From Micropterix aruncella (taxonomy: Eukaryota > Arthropoda > Insecta > Lepidoptera > Micropterigidae), in the NCBI GenBank assembly GCA_944548615.1, contig OX155980.1:41379865-41443864 (forward strand): DNA of 64,000 nt. The letters are read 5' to 3'. Shown one piece after another: positions 38,418 through 49,624 of this stretch. The notes under the pieces were generated by a model. It did not search any database and was not told the DNA's origin. It saw only the letters and a program-made list of their open reading frames with translations. Both the position numbers and the translations under genes were made by a program. The first letter of the stretch is position 1. Each line of letters starts with the position of its first letter.

Positions 38418-39560
38418 AGTGCCATAGTACGTTTTGGCAACCCTTTTGCTTCAGTTTCATGAAGGTGGCGCTTAATCGCAGCAATTTATTTAGCCATCTA
38501 TAATAACATTGATAATGATTGGTTGTTGATAAAGGACTGATTCATTATAAAAAAAAACATTATTTAACCAATAATAACAAACAATACAATTTAATTCTGT
38601 CTAACCATACATCAAATGTTAGAAATAATAGTATAATAAAACTTAGGTGCACAATTTAATAACATATTTTTAAACTTATATGTTAAGTATTTTTTAACAT
38701 TGAACTAACTACCAAAAAATATTTGACTTTGACAATGAATTATACTTTTAGACTAGGTATTTTTATATTAAATCTTATATTACTTAAAACATAATATTAA
38801 ATATTAATGACTGTTTCTTTCTTTTCTCACATATAACTTTATTTATTTATCGAATTTTATATTATATTTATTGCCGATTTAATAATGGAATTGCATTTTA
38901 TTTATTATATATTTTTAATATTTTTTTATTATTATTATTTTTTATTTTATTCTGAAGACCACATTTTAGGGCAATTTAGTGTCATTAGCTTTTTACTAAA
39001 ACTTGTACATTTGTAGGCAACCAAGCAATCAAGCAAACTTGATTGTAATATTGGAGTTCTGTCCACCCTAGAACCGGCTAGTCCCAGTTGGGTGACAGAA
39101 ACAAATAAGCAAAAGGTTAAGGTTTTGCCATTCGGTTCATGTTATTTTTGTAAGCTAATCAATGTTTTATAGTAATTAATTCTTAAATAAATAAATAAAT
39201 TATTGGTGCCATCTATCGCATTTTTATATAGGCTGATCACAAACCAGAAATAATACGGAGAGATTAAAATGCCATATAGTAGTTTATTTGAACAATAAAA
39301 CGCGTAATTATTACGTATTGTAATCTGTAAACCAATTTAAAAATTTAAGTCTTTATGTAAATAATATTAAAAGAGTAAGATCTATGATTTAAACATCGTT
39401 TATTATTCTTTTATTTTGAGATAACATACCGCAACGGCGTGTTTAGAGCGCCATCTATTAGACTACTGAGCACAAGTGAAGATTAATCAATGTTTGGGGT
39501 TATGAATGTCATATATACTTTGTGTTTTTTAGTAAAATCCCAGTTGCCAAAACATAGTAT
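38418..39560 (+). repeat. dispersed repeat J, copy 1, split by repeat F
   Basis: 38418-38575 (CATAGTACGTT ... AATTTATTTAGCCATCTATA) and 39195-39560 (CATCTATCGCATTTTTATAT, GAAATAATACGGAGA, TGTAAATAATATTAAA) match 40240-40815, where the two halves are contiguous. About 620 bp of unrelated sequence containing F lies between them here. Confidence 0.7.
38940..39200 (+). repeat. dispersed repeat F with (AAAT)n tail
   Basis: GCAATCAAGCAAACTTGATT, GGCTAGTCCCAGTTGGGTGA, AAGCAAAAGGTTAAGGTTTT and GCCATTCGGTT, then TTAAATAAATAAATAAA. The reverse complement lies at 51540-51790. The (AAAT)n end indicates a retroposed 3' tail. Confidence 0.7.
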
Positions 39561-39599
39561 GGTATGGAGTAATCTAATACTGTATATTTTTAATGGTAT

Positions 39600-40235
39600 T
39601 GGTTACGGTCTTACTGTGCACATCGCTATTCCATATAATCCCATTTGAGTCCATTCCTCCTAGCATCCCGAATGCATCAAAGTTACCTGCCTGACTCACA
39701 TACATAATGATATAATCATGAGGGCGACGTGTACTCGTATGTATTTCCAGGCAATATTTGCTCTTACATATTTGATGTCAACGGATCGCATTGCCTTTGC
39801 GAGAAAGCTTTGCATTTCAAATTGCGTGTCGTACATACACACATACATTGTTGCCATTTGAGTTGCAATTTCAGCTACCGCGACGGCAACTAAGTCATTT
39901 TCTATTTACAGTGGAAAAGTTGGTAATCCTCAATTATAAAGGTTTCGTTTTAGGTGACAATAAATCTTCTGTTTCTATTTTTCCACACGAATAATCAACG
40001 AAGGCTTCAAAACCCTTATTAAAACCACATCGCATAATTATTAATGTAAGCAATATAACGAACTATATATTTTTAGTTTTATAAATGTGGTGGTAGCTAA
40101 ACGTCTAAAGTGCATTTTGATTAACGTTTCGTTTTATGAAACTCATAAAAACTATGATATTTACCTAGTGAAAGTCAGTCCAAATTGTAAAAAATGCTTT
40201 TACTGTTATTATTGATTATATATTGTATTAGATTA
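39600..40235. other. intronic stretch, no gene seen
   Basis: AT-rich sequence with short ORFs only. No domain or shared repeat was recognised. Confidence 0.4.
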
Positions 40236-40239
40236 TTAA

Positions 40240-40815
40240 ACGTCATAGTACGTTGTAACAATCCGTCTGCGCCGGCAACATGCGAATAGCGCTGATAGCA
40301 TTGTAAGGCAAAACTAATTAATTTATTTGGCCATCTATAATGACAGTGATAATGGATGGTTTTTTATAAAAGACTGATTGATTATAAAAACCGTATATTT
40401 TAACCGATGATTAAAATATTAAGATTCAGTTATTAGTGTCGTCTATCGCATTTATATATAGAGTATGATTACATGAGAGAAATAATACGGAGATATAGAA
40501 TGCGATCTATTAGCCTATCAGAACAATAGAGAGCTTATTACGCATTGAAATCTGTATACCAAATTAAAAATTGACATCTGTATGTAAATAATATTAAAGT
40601 AATAAGAGCCATGATTCAAAATTCGGTTGTTGTTAAAATATTATTTTAATCCGAGATAGGATACCGAATAGAGCGTCATCTATAGTGCGCCTCCACACTG
40701 CTATACCACGCACGCCACCACATTAAACATAATTGAAGATTTTCGAATGTTTGGAACTATGACTGCGATCTACACTTTGCGTTTCGTAGTAAAATCCTAG
40801 TGTTTGTGTACTACA
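40240..40815 (+). repeat. dispersed repeat J, copy 2 (uninterrupted)
   Basis: Contains CATAGTACGTTGTAACAA, TTTATTTGGCCATCTATAAT, GTCTATCGCATTTATATATA, GAAATAATACGGAGATATAG and TTTCGTAGTAAAATCCTAG in the same order as copy 1, with moderate divergence. Confidence 0.7.
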
Positions 40816-40819
40816 TCAT

Positions 40820-41780
40820 CGAGCAGGACAGGGGTCGGTTAGGAGTCTCCGAATTTACTCTGCGCCATTAAAGAATCAGTCATAACACCGCAACGGAAAG
40901 GGTTACACAAGTGATTCCTGCGTCGTCGTATAGATCTTGAGAAATTCTAAAATATGATCAGAGCAGAAAAAATAAGATGCCGAGGGACAATTTGTGCTGA
41001 AAAATTGTCCACGAACGAATTTTTTACACTGAACAATTACGGTAGTGCAGCGATGCTACCCACCATTATCCATTCCGCTCATCGCTGATACTGATCTGAC
41101 CACCCATTATCGATTCCGCTCATCGCTGATTCTGATCTGACCACCTATTATCCATTCCGTCTATCTCCTAAAAGTGATAGACGATCCAAGACACCCACTG
41201 CACGGGCAAGATCCATACCTCAATCGCCTCAAATATCTTCTCTTCATTTTTTAGCCGCACACAAATGCTCCAGGGTAGTCAATATTCGAACTCAATCACT
41301 CAATGGATGGCTTCACCTGGCCAGAGCGTAAAGAAAGACATAAAACCGGGGTCCCTTCTTCCTTGTACCACCTGACATAGTCCCAACAGACTAAGGGTGG
41401 GTGTGACACGATGCCGAACCAATCTCGTCCGCTAGGGGTACACAGAGAATCCAATAGGCGACTGTGGAGCGCCGCAAGATGAAGATCACCTCCTATCCTG
41501 CACGTAATTGTCAACCGCCATCACACACCAGGACGTACAAGATGCGAGCGACAAGGCCGCATATTTTTGGAGAGACGTGTCCTAACCGGGCCGTGTCCTA
41601 ATAAGGAACGAACCCACCCATTTTTTTTAAAATTACAAATAAGTTATTCCAAAAGTATACGTTCATATTCTGATACTATGATTCAATACTATGTAGAAAT
41701 TTGTCAGCACAAAATGTACTCTCCACTAAACGGTAAGTTTGGCGGGGTAAAGTCTTTCTTTATTTAATAATATATTTATT
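40820..41780. other. intronic stretch with a 41-bp tandem repeat
   Basis: Units starting ATTATC(C/G)ATTCCG at 41065, 41106 and 41147 form a 41-bp repeat of about 2.6 copies (41060-41165). The rest up to the LTR is unrecognised; a minus ORF at 41296-41514 has no known domain. Confidence 0.6.
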
Positions 41781-41781
41781 T

Positions 41782-42712
41782 TGTCGCGAGGGTTTCCGTC
41801 GTTCAGAATGAAATTCGCGATCGATGTTCGTATTGCAGTTGTCGTTTATTTCGCTCAAAATGCCGAGTACAAATTGATTAAATTTTCTTACACACTATCG
41901 CCTATATATATTATTCGCCGTGACGGCGGTCGCTTTGTTTCCCTCTCGCCTCGCGCCGTATCCTTCACTCCGGCCGGTCGCTAGATATACACCTGCTCGG
42001 GGCGCCACACCTCAGTCGCCCACCGTCTGCGCCCGCGAGCTGACGTCCCGCGGGCGGTGCTTGAGCTTCAGTTGTGTCGTGTTTCGCACATTTAGTTTCG
42101 CACGTTTATCGCTTCTGGACGCCACTGGTCGTTACCCTCCCCCGACCTACTTCGAGTAGCCACCGGATGAAAGGCTCTGGACTGGAAAGTCGCCAGAAGT
42201 GATTCGTTTTTGCGCGTTAGCTTTTTCGTGTTTTTTTGAGTTTACGCTGCGTCGCTGCGCCCTCAGTTGTTAACTTGCCCTTCGCCACCAGTCTCCGGGC
42301 TGCCGTATTATAAGATGAAAAGCTCTCTGCTGAGAAGTCGCTGCGATGTGGTTTTCGTTATTTGTTTTCTTCGTGACATTTGCGTGCGAAACATGGCGGA
42401 TAGATTCGCGACGGTTTGTACTGTTCTCTTCCATTTATTTCGATGTTTGCTTTAGCTTTTCGTTGACGGCTTGTTTGTGATGATAAAATAAACGCCTCGT
42501 TGGAGGCACTTAAGACGTGTTTGATTATTGGGCGTTCGGGGTAGGTATTCCTAGGGATGGCATTGCACATCGCCATCTCCTTATTTCCGGTGTTGCCATT
42601 GCACCTCGGCGATACCATTTCCTGCCGCCTTCGGGTGCAGTCTTCTTCCGGTCCTTTCCTTTTATAGTATTTTGAGTAGGTGGGTTTTATGTATGTTTGT
42701 TGCTCCGCGACA
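41782..42712 (-). repeat. LTR of CsRn1-like element (3' LTR in element orientation)
   Basis: Begins TGTCGCG and ends CGCGACA, the TG...CA inverted ends. It matches 46327-47318 across its length apart from about 60 bp near the 41782 end. The flank before it ends in ATTTATTT and the flank after the other LTR starts with ATTTATTT, consistent with a short target-site duplication (4 bp ATTT is enough). Confidence 0.92.
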
Positions 42713-43212
42713 TGACTTTCCCCGTTTTGAAGACGAAACGTCATCGTATTTAATTGCCGTGCGTGCCGTATGACTCTTCCATATCTCGATACCGTTGTAT
42801 TATTTTCTTTTTGTTGCGTTGTTGCCTGAGAGGTTTCGTCTTCCCTAGACATGTAACAAGGCTTCAGTCTATCCAGAGAGACAGTGACTATTCTCCTGTT
42901 TTGTTCTACGTCGAACGCTTTTTCGCGTTTCTTCACCACTCTAAAGGGTCCTTTGTATGGAGCTTGTAATGGCCGTCGTACAGTGTCGTCTCTTATGAAG
43001 ACGTGGGTTGCTTCCTTCAAGTCCGGGTGAACAAATATCCTTGTTGTGTTTTCCCGTTCCCTCTTCGGTCTTTGATGTTCGAATGTTTCCCTTAATTGTT
43101 GGAGGACTTCTGGTACTGTCGTTTTTTTCCATTTTCGAAAAATTCGCCTGGCAATCTTATGTTGGTTCCATATAACATTTTGTCACCTCTGTCCAACATC
43201 GTCAATAGGTAC
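42713..43212 (-). pseudogene. C-terminal integrase/GPY-like tail of the CsRn1-like Pol
   Basis: The frame reads RRPLQAPYKGPFRVVKKREK then VSLDRLKPCYM, the SH3-like C-terminal integrase fold of Gypsy elements, followed by a Gln/Asn-rich tail. The reading frame runs on into the LTR to 42358. Upstream (about 43130-43180) lies YGTNIRLPGEFF in another frame. Confidence 0.75.
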
Positions 43213-43229
43213 CTATATCCGTTGGATAT

Positions 43230-45506
43230 TTAGAGCGGACCCACGATATCGATGTGTACATGCTCTAATCTATCGGCTTCTATGATCTTTCCTATTGGCG
43301 TACGCGTGTGTATGTCTACCTTTGCTCGTTGACACGGGATGCATGTTTTGGCGTAATCTGCGCTGTCTTTGTTCATGCGTAGCCAGAAAAAAATCTCAGC
43401 TGTCATCTTTCTTGTCGTTCGAATTCCCGGGTGACTAGGGTTGTGGATTATTTTTATCGCTGTTTGCCGTAGTGCCGCTGTTATGTATGGTCTTGGTCTG
43501 TTTGCCGTAGTTTCGCTCCAGATTTCAGTTTCTTTGTTGCCTTGTTTGAGTAATTGGAATTTAAATTTTTCTTTCTGTTGTAGTGTTGTTAATTCCTCGT
43601 CCGTTTCTTGCTGTCTCGCCAGTTCATCGTAGTCGAACGTCTCAGGGCATTCTACTTCCTCGATCCTGGATAAGGCGTCTGCTACCACGTTCTTCTTTCC
43701 CGGGAGATATTCGATTGCCGTTGCGAATTGTGCGAAGTACGATGAGTGTCTAATGCGTATCGGCGTTTCTGTTGGCGTATCGTTTAGTTTTTTTAATGCC
43801 TGAATGAGCGGTTTGTGGTCTGTATATATTATCAGCTCTCTCCCTTCTACCATCTTCCGGAAGTGTCGCACTGCCAGGTATATCGCCAGTAATTCTTTGT
43901 CGTATGCCGCATATTGTTGTTGCGCGTGTGACAAGGCGTTTGAAAAAAATCCTAATGGCACCCATTTTTCTCCTTGTTTCTGCTGCAGTGCTGCACCCGC
44001 GCATGTATTTGACGCATCCGTCATTAGTGCCAACGGTGCATGTGTGATTGGATGCGCCAGTAGAACTGCTTCCTCTATGCTCTGTCTGCATTGGTTGAAG
44101 GCTTCGGTGCTCTCTTCTGTCCATTCTATTTTTGTGTGGTCGTTCTTTTTTGTCTCTTTCAGGAATATGTTTAGTTTGGCTTGTCGATGTGCTGCTTCTG
44201 GGATGCTGTGCCTGTAGAAATTGACCATACCCAGGAAGCGTCGAAGTTCCTGGACATCCTTTGGTTTTGGAAAGTTTTTTTTTGCCTCTACCTTGTCGGT
44301 TTTTGGTCGTATTCCTGTTGAGTTGACTGTATATCCTAGGAAGTCGAGCTCTGGCTGTACGATCTGACATTTCTGTAGGTTTATCGTGATGCCTTGTTTG
44401 TCCAGTCTCTCCAGTATCTCTGTGATGTGTTCCTTATGGGTCGTTTCGTCCTCTGACGCTATAAGGATATCGTCAATGTAGGCGTATGCGAAAGGTAGGC
44501 CCCGGAGCACCTGATCCATAAATCGTTGAATGGTTTGTGCTCCGTTGCGGAGTCCGAAGGACATACGGGTCATTTCAAATAATCCGAACGGGGTGGTAAT
44601 GGCGGTCTTCTCAATATCTTCGGGCCTTACTGGTATTTGCGTGTATGCCTTCACCAGGTCCAGTGACGTGAATATCGTTTTTCCTTGTAGAACGTGAGTG
44701 AAATCGTGTATTCTGGGAACAATATACCGATCCGGCACTGTGATGCTGTTCAGCCGTCTGTAGTCTCCACATGGACGGAATTCACCGTTGCTTTTCTGTA
44801 CCAGATGCAGTGGACTTACCCATTGGCTTTTCGAAGGTCTAAATACACCTGCCTCCATCATCTCATCGAAAACTTTCTTCGCTGCCGCGTATCTTTCCGG
44901 ATTTAGTGGTCTCGGGCGCGCGAATACCGGTCTTCCTTCAGTTTCGATGTGGTGTACTATGTCGTGTTTAGGTTGTCTTGGTTGTGACGTGTTCGAGAGT
45001 ATGTTGGGGAAGCTCTCGAAGATCTTCTTGAATTCTTGGTTGGTCTCGATTGGGAATACCGCTGGTTGCGGTATGTGGTTTTTCTCGACGTATTTGTTGT
45101 CCTTCATTTTCATTAGGAGCCTCTTTCGGTTGAGGTCCACCAGCAGGTGATGTTGGTGTAGAAAGTCCTCTCCTAGGATGTGTTGTTTTACATCAGCGAT
45201 GATGAAGGTTGCTTGTAATTGTTGGTCGAATCCGAGGTCCAGCATGATGGTTCTCTTACCGTATGTTGCTATATTTGAGCCGTTAGCTGCCAGTAAGAGA
45301 AGCTCTTCTATTTGTTGTGCGTCGCATCTTCGTTTGGGTATGACGCTGACGTTTGCTCCTGTGTCGATCAGTAACCGTTGTTGGGTTCTCCTGTCGTGGA
45401 CGTATAGGCGGTTATTTGTTTCGGCGCCAAGTTGAGCTATTCTTGGCGCCTCTTGTAGTTTTCCTGGTTCTGCGGTGTCTGTTCGAAGTCGCACGGTTTC
45501 TGGCAT
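43230..45506 (-). pseudogene. CsRn1-like Pol: protease, RT, RNase H, start of integrase
   Basis: A 758-codon ORF. The aspartic protease motif [13 protein letters not shown] is at residues 46-58. RT spans about residues 200-390 with YIDDILIA in the active site. RNase H follows ([14 protein letters not shown] ... IYTDHKPL). The integrase HHCC zinc region comes next (SHPGIRTT ... CIPCQRAK), then the first core Asp in HIDIVGPL. The ORF stops at 43230-43232. Beyond it, NGYRYLLTMLDR is directly followed by the C-terminal YGTNIRLPGEFF block, so the DDE core with its second Asp and Glu is deleted. Protease to RNase H are uninterrupted, which implies a fairly young copy. Confidence 0.88.
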
Positions 45507-46320
45507 TTTCGTGCTGTGTTTCCAAAAGGCTTATGGAAGTAGCAGGTACTTTGTTCCTCCCGTCTTCTGATGTTGAACGTGCTGGAGGTATTTTCTTCTG
45601 CTCTTCTCGCTTGTAGCCGTTCGATCTGTTTTGCCAGTTCCTCTAGCTTCCTTTCTATCGCTGCCATGCTGGTTGTTGTCGCTTCGATTTTGTTGATCTC
45701 GGTTTTTTCGTTTGCTGTGACTTCCATCATTCGATCTGCAAGGTTCGCCATTTTGTCCAGTTCTTTTTCGTTTGATGTTGCTAGTACCGCCCGTATCGTT
45801 GCGAGTAGATGCCCGAGCCACAATGTTTTTAGTGTACCGTCGGGTAATTTTCCCATGTTTAGCGTTCTCATCTTTCGTATTAGTTGCGAAGGTTTGTCGC
45901 TTCCTATTTCTGTTTGATATAGGAGTTTCTGCAGTCGTTGCGTCTCTGATTCCTCGTAGGTTGTGATTAGCCGTTCCTTCAATGCCTCGAATTTTTCTTG
46001 TTTGGGCGGTTGCAGCACCAGGTCGCTTACTTCCTGTAACGCTGTTCGGTCCAGTTGTGCGATTACGTATGAGAATCGGTCTTGATCGCTGCATTTCTGT
46101 GGTGCCAGGATCTGCTCAGAGTGCAGGTATTCGTGAAGCGATGCTCAGGGTCGCGATGTCAGGGTTTGGCTGTGTTGACTCCGTTGTGTCGTGGAATGGT
46201 TCCATCTTGATTTCTGTGTGTCTGACTCGTTGGAGAAGACGTCCAAATTCGCTGGTTGTTGGTGGTCCGTGCCGTTGTCCGTTTAGCGATTTATCCGTTT
46301 TCTTGCCGTGGTTGTGGGGT
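45437..46320 (-). pseudogene. CsRn1-like Gag, N-terminal part deleted
   Basis: The open frame from about 46140 to 45437 encodes a capsid-like helical region (LVLQPPKQEKFEALKERLIT, LIRKMRTLNMGKLPDG) and a coiled segment. It ends with [18 protein letters not shown] (C-x2-H-x9-C-x3-C, the CHCC finger). An ATG at 46201-46203 opens a short N-terminal frame (MEPFHDTTESTQPNPDIATL) that stops after about 30 codons; the two frames meet abruptly near 46130. The expected tryptophan-rich start of capsid is missing, pointing to a deletion. It overlaps the pol ORF by about 70 bp in another frame. Confidence 0.75.
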
Positions 46321-46325
46321 CACCA
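46311..46325 (-). promoter_or_regulatory. primer-binding site (tRNA-Trp type)
   Basis: Minus strand, one base after the LTR end: TGGTGACCCCACAAC. The first ten bases match the complement of the tRNA-Trp 3' end including CCA; the rest has drifted. Confidence 0.7.
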
Positions 46326-46326
46326 G

Positions 46327-47318
46327 TGTCGCGATGGTTTCCGTCGTTCAGAATGAAACGGAAACGGTTTCGTTATGAATGAATTCGTTCAGAATGAATT
46401 CGAACATCGATCGCGATGTTTCATCGCGATCGATGTTCGAATTGCAGTTGTCGTTTATTTCGCTCAAAATGCCGAGTACAAATTGATTAAATTTTCTTAC
46501 ACACTATCGCCTATATATATTATTCGCCGTGACGGCGGTCACCTCGTCTCCCTCTCGCCTTGCGTATCCTTCAGTCCTGCCGGTCGCTAGATATACACTT
46601 GCTCGGGGCGCCACACCTCAGTCGCCCACCGTCTGCGCCCGCGAGCTGACGTCCCGCGGGCGGTGCTTGAGCTTCAGTTGTGTCGTGTTTCGCACATTTA
46701 GTTTCGCACGTTTATCGCTTCTGGACGCCACTGGTCGTTACCCTTCCCCGACCTACTTCGAGTAGCCACCGGATGGAAGGCTTTGGACTGGAAAGTCGCC
46801 AGAAGTGATTCGTGTTTGCGCGTTAGCTTTTTCGTGTTTTTTTGAGTTTACGCTGCGTCGCTGCGCCCTCAGTTGTTAACTTCCCCTTCGCCACCAGTCT
46901 TCGGGATGCCGTGGTATAAGATGAAAAGCTCTCTGCTGAGAAGTCGCTGCGATGTGGTTTTCGTTGTTTGTTTTCTTCGTGACGTTCGCGTGCGAAACAC
47001 GGCGGATAGATTCGCGACGGTTTGTACTGTTCTCTTCCATTTATTTCGATGTTTGCTTTAGCTTCTCGTTGACGGCTTGTTTGTGATGATAAAATAAACG
47101 CCTCGTTGGAGGCACTTAAGACGTGTTTGATTATTGGGCGTTCGGGGTAGGTATTCCTAGCGATGGCATTGCACGTCGCCATCTCCTTATTTCCGGTATT
47201 GCCATTGCACCGCGGCGATACCATTTCCTGCCGCCTTCGGGTGGAGTCTTCTTCCGGTCCTTTCCTTTTATAGTATTTTGAGTAGGTGGGTTTTATGTAT
47301 GTTTGTTGCTCCGCGACA
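46327..47318 (-). repeat. LTR of CsRn1-like element (5' LTR in element orientation)
   Basis: TGTCGCG at 46327 and CGCGACA at 47312-47318. It is about 60 bp longer than its partner because of an extra segment at about 46360-46422, which builds a perfect 22-bp inverted repeat with the ordinary LTR sequence (46397-46418 with 46422-46443). The remainder is very similar to 41782-42712. Confidence 0.92.
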
Positions 47319-47319
47319 A

Positions 47320-47745
47320 TTTATTTATTAAACGTCGGGCTGTTCTCGACATCGCGAAAAACCTTTCTAGGAGTAACTCCGTATTATGCGAAACATAATA
47401 TGATGTTAATTCGTTATTGACTTGTGCTGTTCTTGCATACAATGTAAGCTTTAACGAAATTACCATATGGTATATAACCGCGACAAAAGTCGGTCCTTTG
47501 TTAATGAGGTACGTAAAAAACTGGAGATCAGATTGAATTGAGTTAGCATACCGCATCTCCACATGTACTCACATGCATATACACCCTTCAGATACACACA
47601 AACGCACCAACATCTACAAATCTACACCCACATACACACACTTCACGCCAGATTTTCTCTCGCGTGATAGGCCTCGCGATAGTTCGCGAAATTTGGCCTA
47701 CTCGGCTGTTCGCTAAGCGGCGCTGCGGCGGACGAGCAGGAACAG
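47320..47745. other. intronic stretch, no gene seen
   Basis: Short minus-strand ORF at 47293-47562 without recognised domain; CACA-rich simple sequence at 47575-47650. Confidence 0.4.
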
Positions 47746-47749
47746 AAAT

Positions 47750-48290
47750 TGGGCGTGTCTCCCCAAGACTTTCTCGTCAAGTAGCCAAGGACTGATTTTG
47801 TCTGAATATTAATTTCATAAATAAAATCGATGAGTCTCTCGGTCGGCGGACGAACTTAGTTGGGTTCTTACCTGAGAAATAAACCGCGCTACCCAAGGCG
47901 TTAATATTCGATTTCAACCACACAGTTTCACAGTACGATTTCGGCCGAACAAGGCATCTGTGTACGAAATTTCAAGTCTAATATTTCGAGATTGAAATAT
48001 GACTTGTGCATCCCTGGTGGATCGATTTCAACCACAACTTTTCATCTCTTGCCATGACCGAATGATGCCTGCATGCCGAAATTCATCTCAATCGTATTAA
48101 GCGTTTGGGCGCTATCGTGGAGGAATATAGACACTAGACAGACACACAGACATACTTCAATTTGGAAATGGTCCTAATCGTCTCAGGGAGGCTCGATATA
48201 AATATTTTCTTTTTCATCTAGAACAAAAAAAAATCGCTTTCACAATACTTTCCTTCCTCTTCGGTTGGTAGGTCGGGATAGTAAAATGTA
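47750..48290 (+). repeat. dispersed repeat H, near-complete copy
   Basis: CCCAAGACTTTCTCGTCAAG, CTGAATATTAATTTCATAAA, ATTTCGGCCGAACAAGGCAT, GAATGATGCCTGCATGCC and CAATACTTTCCTTCC in H order. Confidence 0.7.
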
Positions 48291-48299
48291 AGGAGAAAA

Positions 48300-48560
48300 A
48301 ATGTACCAAAACATGACCAGTTTTTATTAGATTGATGATTATGCAAAATGTCGTCGCTGTGCGTCAAACTATCCTCGTTTAATAAAATATATTTTTGACG
48401 TTATTTTGTTCATAATTTACTCACGAAAGTGCCTAAAATCGAACTTGACCCCAGTTTCTATTAGGTTAATGACTATAAAAAATGTCGGCGCTGTGCGTCA
48501 AGCGGTTCTTGAGATATCGTACGCACAGATGGACAGACAGACATATATAATTATACCAAT
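48300..48560 (+). repeat. degenerate tandem pair ending in GACAGACAGAC
   Basis: ATTAGATTGATGATTATGCA then GTCGTCGCTGTGCGTCAAAC (about 48328-48372) recurs as ATTAGGTTAATGACTATAAA then GTCGGCGCTGTGCGTCAAGC (about 48460-48505). It is followed by ATGGACAGACAGACAT, a common insect repeat ending. Confidence 0.6.
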
Positions 48561-48779
48561 TTGTTTTGCGATCTGTTTGAGTTAATCTGCTTCGCAAAGC
48601 TTTTCTTTGAGATAAAATTAACCAAAAAAAATATATATTTTAATATTCTTTGTGTGAAAAATATGGGTAGCTCCTAGGTCCTAGAACTTCTACTAGAATT
48701 CCTAGAACAAAGTTGGAAGGAAATAAATACGGACAAATATTCAGTCTTCTCCTGAGCTTCCGTTTTCTGTTAATCGCAG

Positions 48780-49101
48780 GTCTACGCTCGGAGCAGGGAT
48801 TCAATACGACATTCGCCAAGTCAGTCCGGCTGCCTTCCACCTACCACTTTCTTCCGCATCTTCTAGACAACGCCAACAGCCTCAGGCCGGCTTTTCTTAT
48901 GAGCGCCGGAAGGACGGGAGTGTCCGTGGTTCTGGGAATTCCGACCGTGAAGAGGGAGAAGGAGAGCTACCTCATGATGACCTTGCTGAACATCGCGGAG
49001 GCAATGACCGATGAGGAGCAGGCGGACACCCTCGTGGTGGTCTTCATTGCGAGTACTGACGCCGAGTTTATAATGCAGACGGCCAAGCAAATTGAGCTGC
49101 A
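48780..49101 (+). CDS. Mgat4: Mgat4 exon B: start of GT54 catalytic domain
   Basis: The acceptor TAATCGCAG precedes 48780 and the donor A|GTGAGT follows 49101. The first two bases GT complete Gly with the last G of exon A; the exon ends with two bases (CA). Residues 79-184 include FLPHLLDNANSLRPAF, SAGRTGVSVVLGIPTVKREK and DTLVVVFIASTDAEF, all conserved landmarks of MGAT4 enzymes, where vertebrates have HLPHLL, RTGVS and GIPTVKRE. Confidence 0.95.
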
Positions 49102-49263
49102 GTGAGTATTTCATTTCATTCATTTATCCAAACTTACGACTACTATTAGATTGATAAATATTTCGTAGATATATTTCGTATGTTACGGGACGGTAAGTAC
49201 TTGATTTAGGTATTACTGAAGTTAAATTACCAACCACTAGAACAAAATTGCTAAACACTAGAA

Positions 49264-49620
49264 GTGGCTTCATATTCGCGATCGAAGAAATGCGCATACG
49301 TTTTCGCTACTCTACAACATCTCTATAACCCTACTTCGCCCTCCTACCTCCAATTATACCCTTCAGGAGGCCACGGTCTCCCACTTCGATCAAGCCGGGA
49401 TAGCACACTCAGCATACCGTTACAACACTCTTCTGATTACACGTATTCTTTTACGGTCCATTTGGTCGTTTATGGAATCAGCTGCCACAATCTGTCAGGC
49501 GTACACCTTCGTTGCTCAATTTAAAAAAAAAAAATGTAGGAACATTTGCTTCCACACAGCCACTAACCTTACCCTCTCAACTCTTCTTTCCTGGGCAAAA
49601 ATAGTTTAAAAAAATGTTAT
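49264..49620 (+). pseudogene. C-terminal fragment of a LINE RT ORF
   Basis: The frame 49264-49524 reads HGLPLRSSRDSTLSIPLQHS then YTYSFTVHLVVYGISCHNLS. This is the conserved tail of many insect LINE polymerases (arginine-serine stretch, then a short SFTV motif near the end). An A-run (about 49521-49533) and an AT-rich tail follow. It lies in the intron between exons B and C. Confidence 0.5.
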
Positions 49621-49624
49621 ATTG

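Larger units (their letters stand above)
41782..47318 (-). mobile_element. Ty3/Gypsy LTR retrotransposon, CsRn1-like, internally deleted
   Basis: Two LTRs of 931 and 992 bp flank 3.6 kb encoding Gag, then protease-RT-RNase H-integrase on the minus strand. The primer-binding site next to the 46327 LTR reads TGGTGACCCC, matching the 3' end of tRNA-Trp, and the Gag finger is of C-H-C-C type; both are marks of the CsRn1 group. A purine-rich tract (AACGGGGAAAG on the minus strand, about 42716-42726) precedes the other LTR. Gag and integrase each carry a deletion. It lies antisense to Mgat4 in its first visible intron. Confidence 0.88.

Noticed and set aside
43441..46356. Numerous plus-strand ORFs over the LTR element
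   Set aside because: They are antisense shadows of the minus-strand gag and pol frames.
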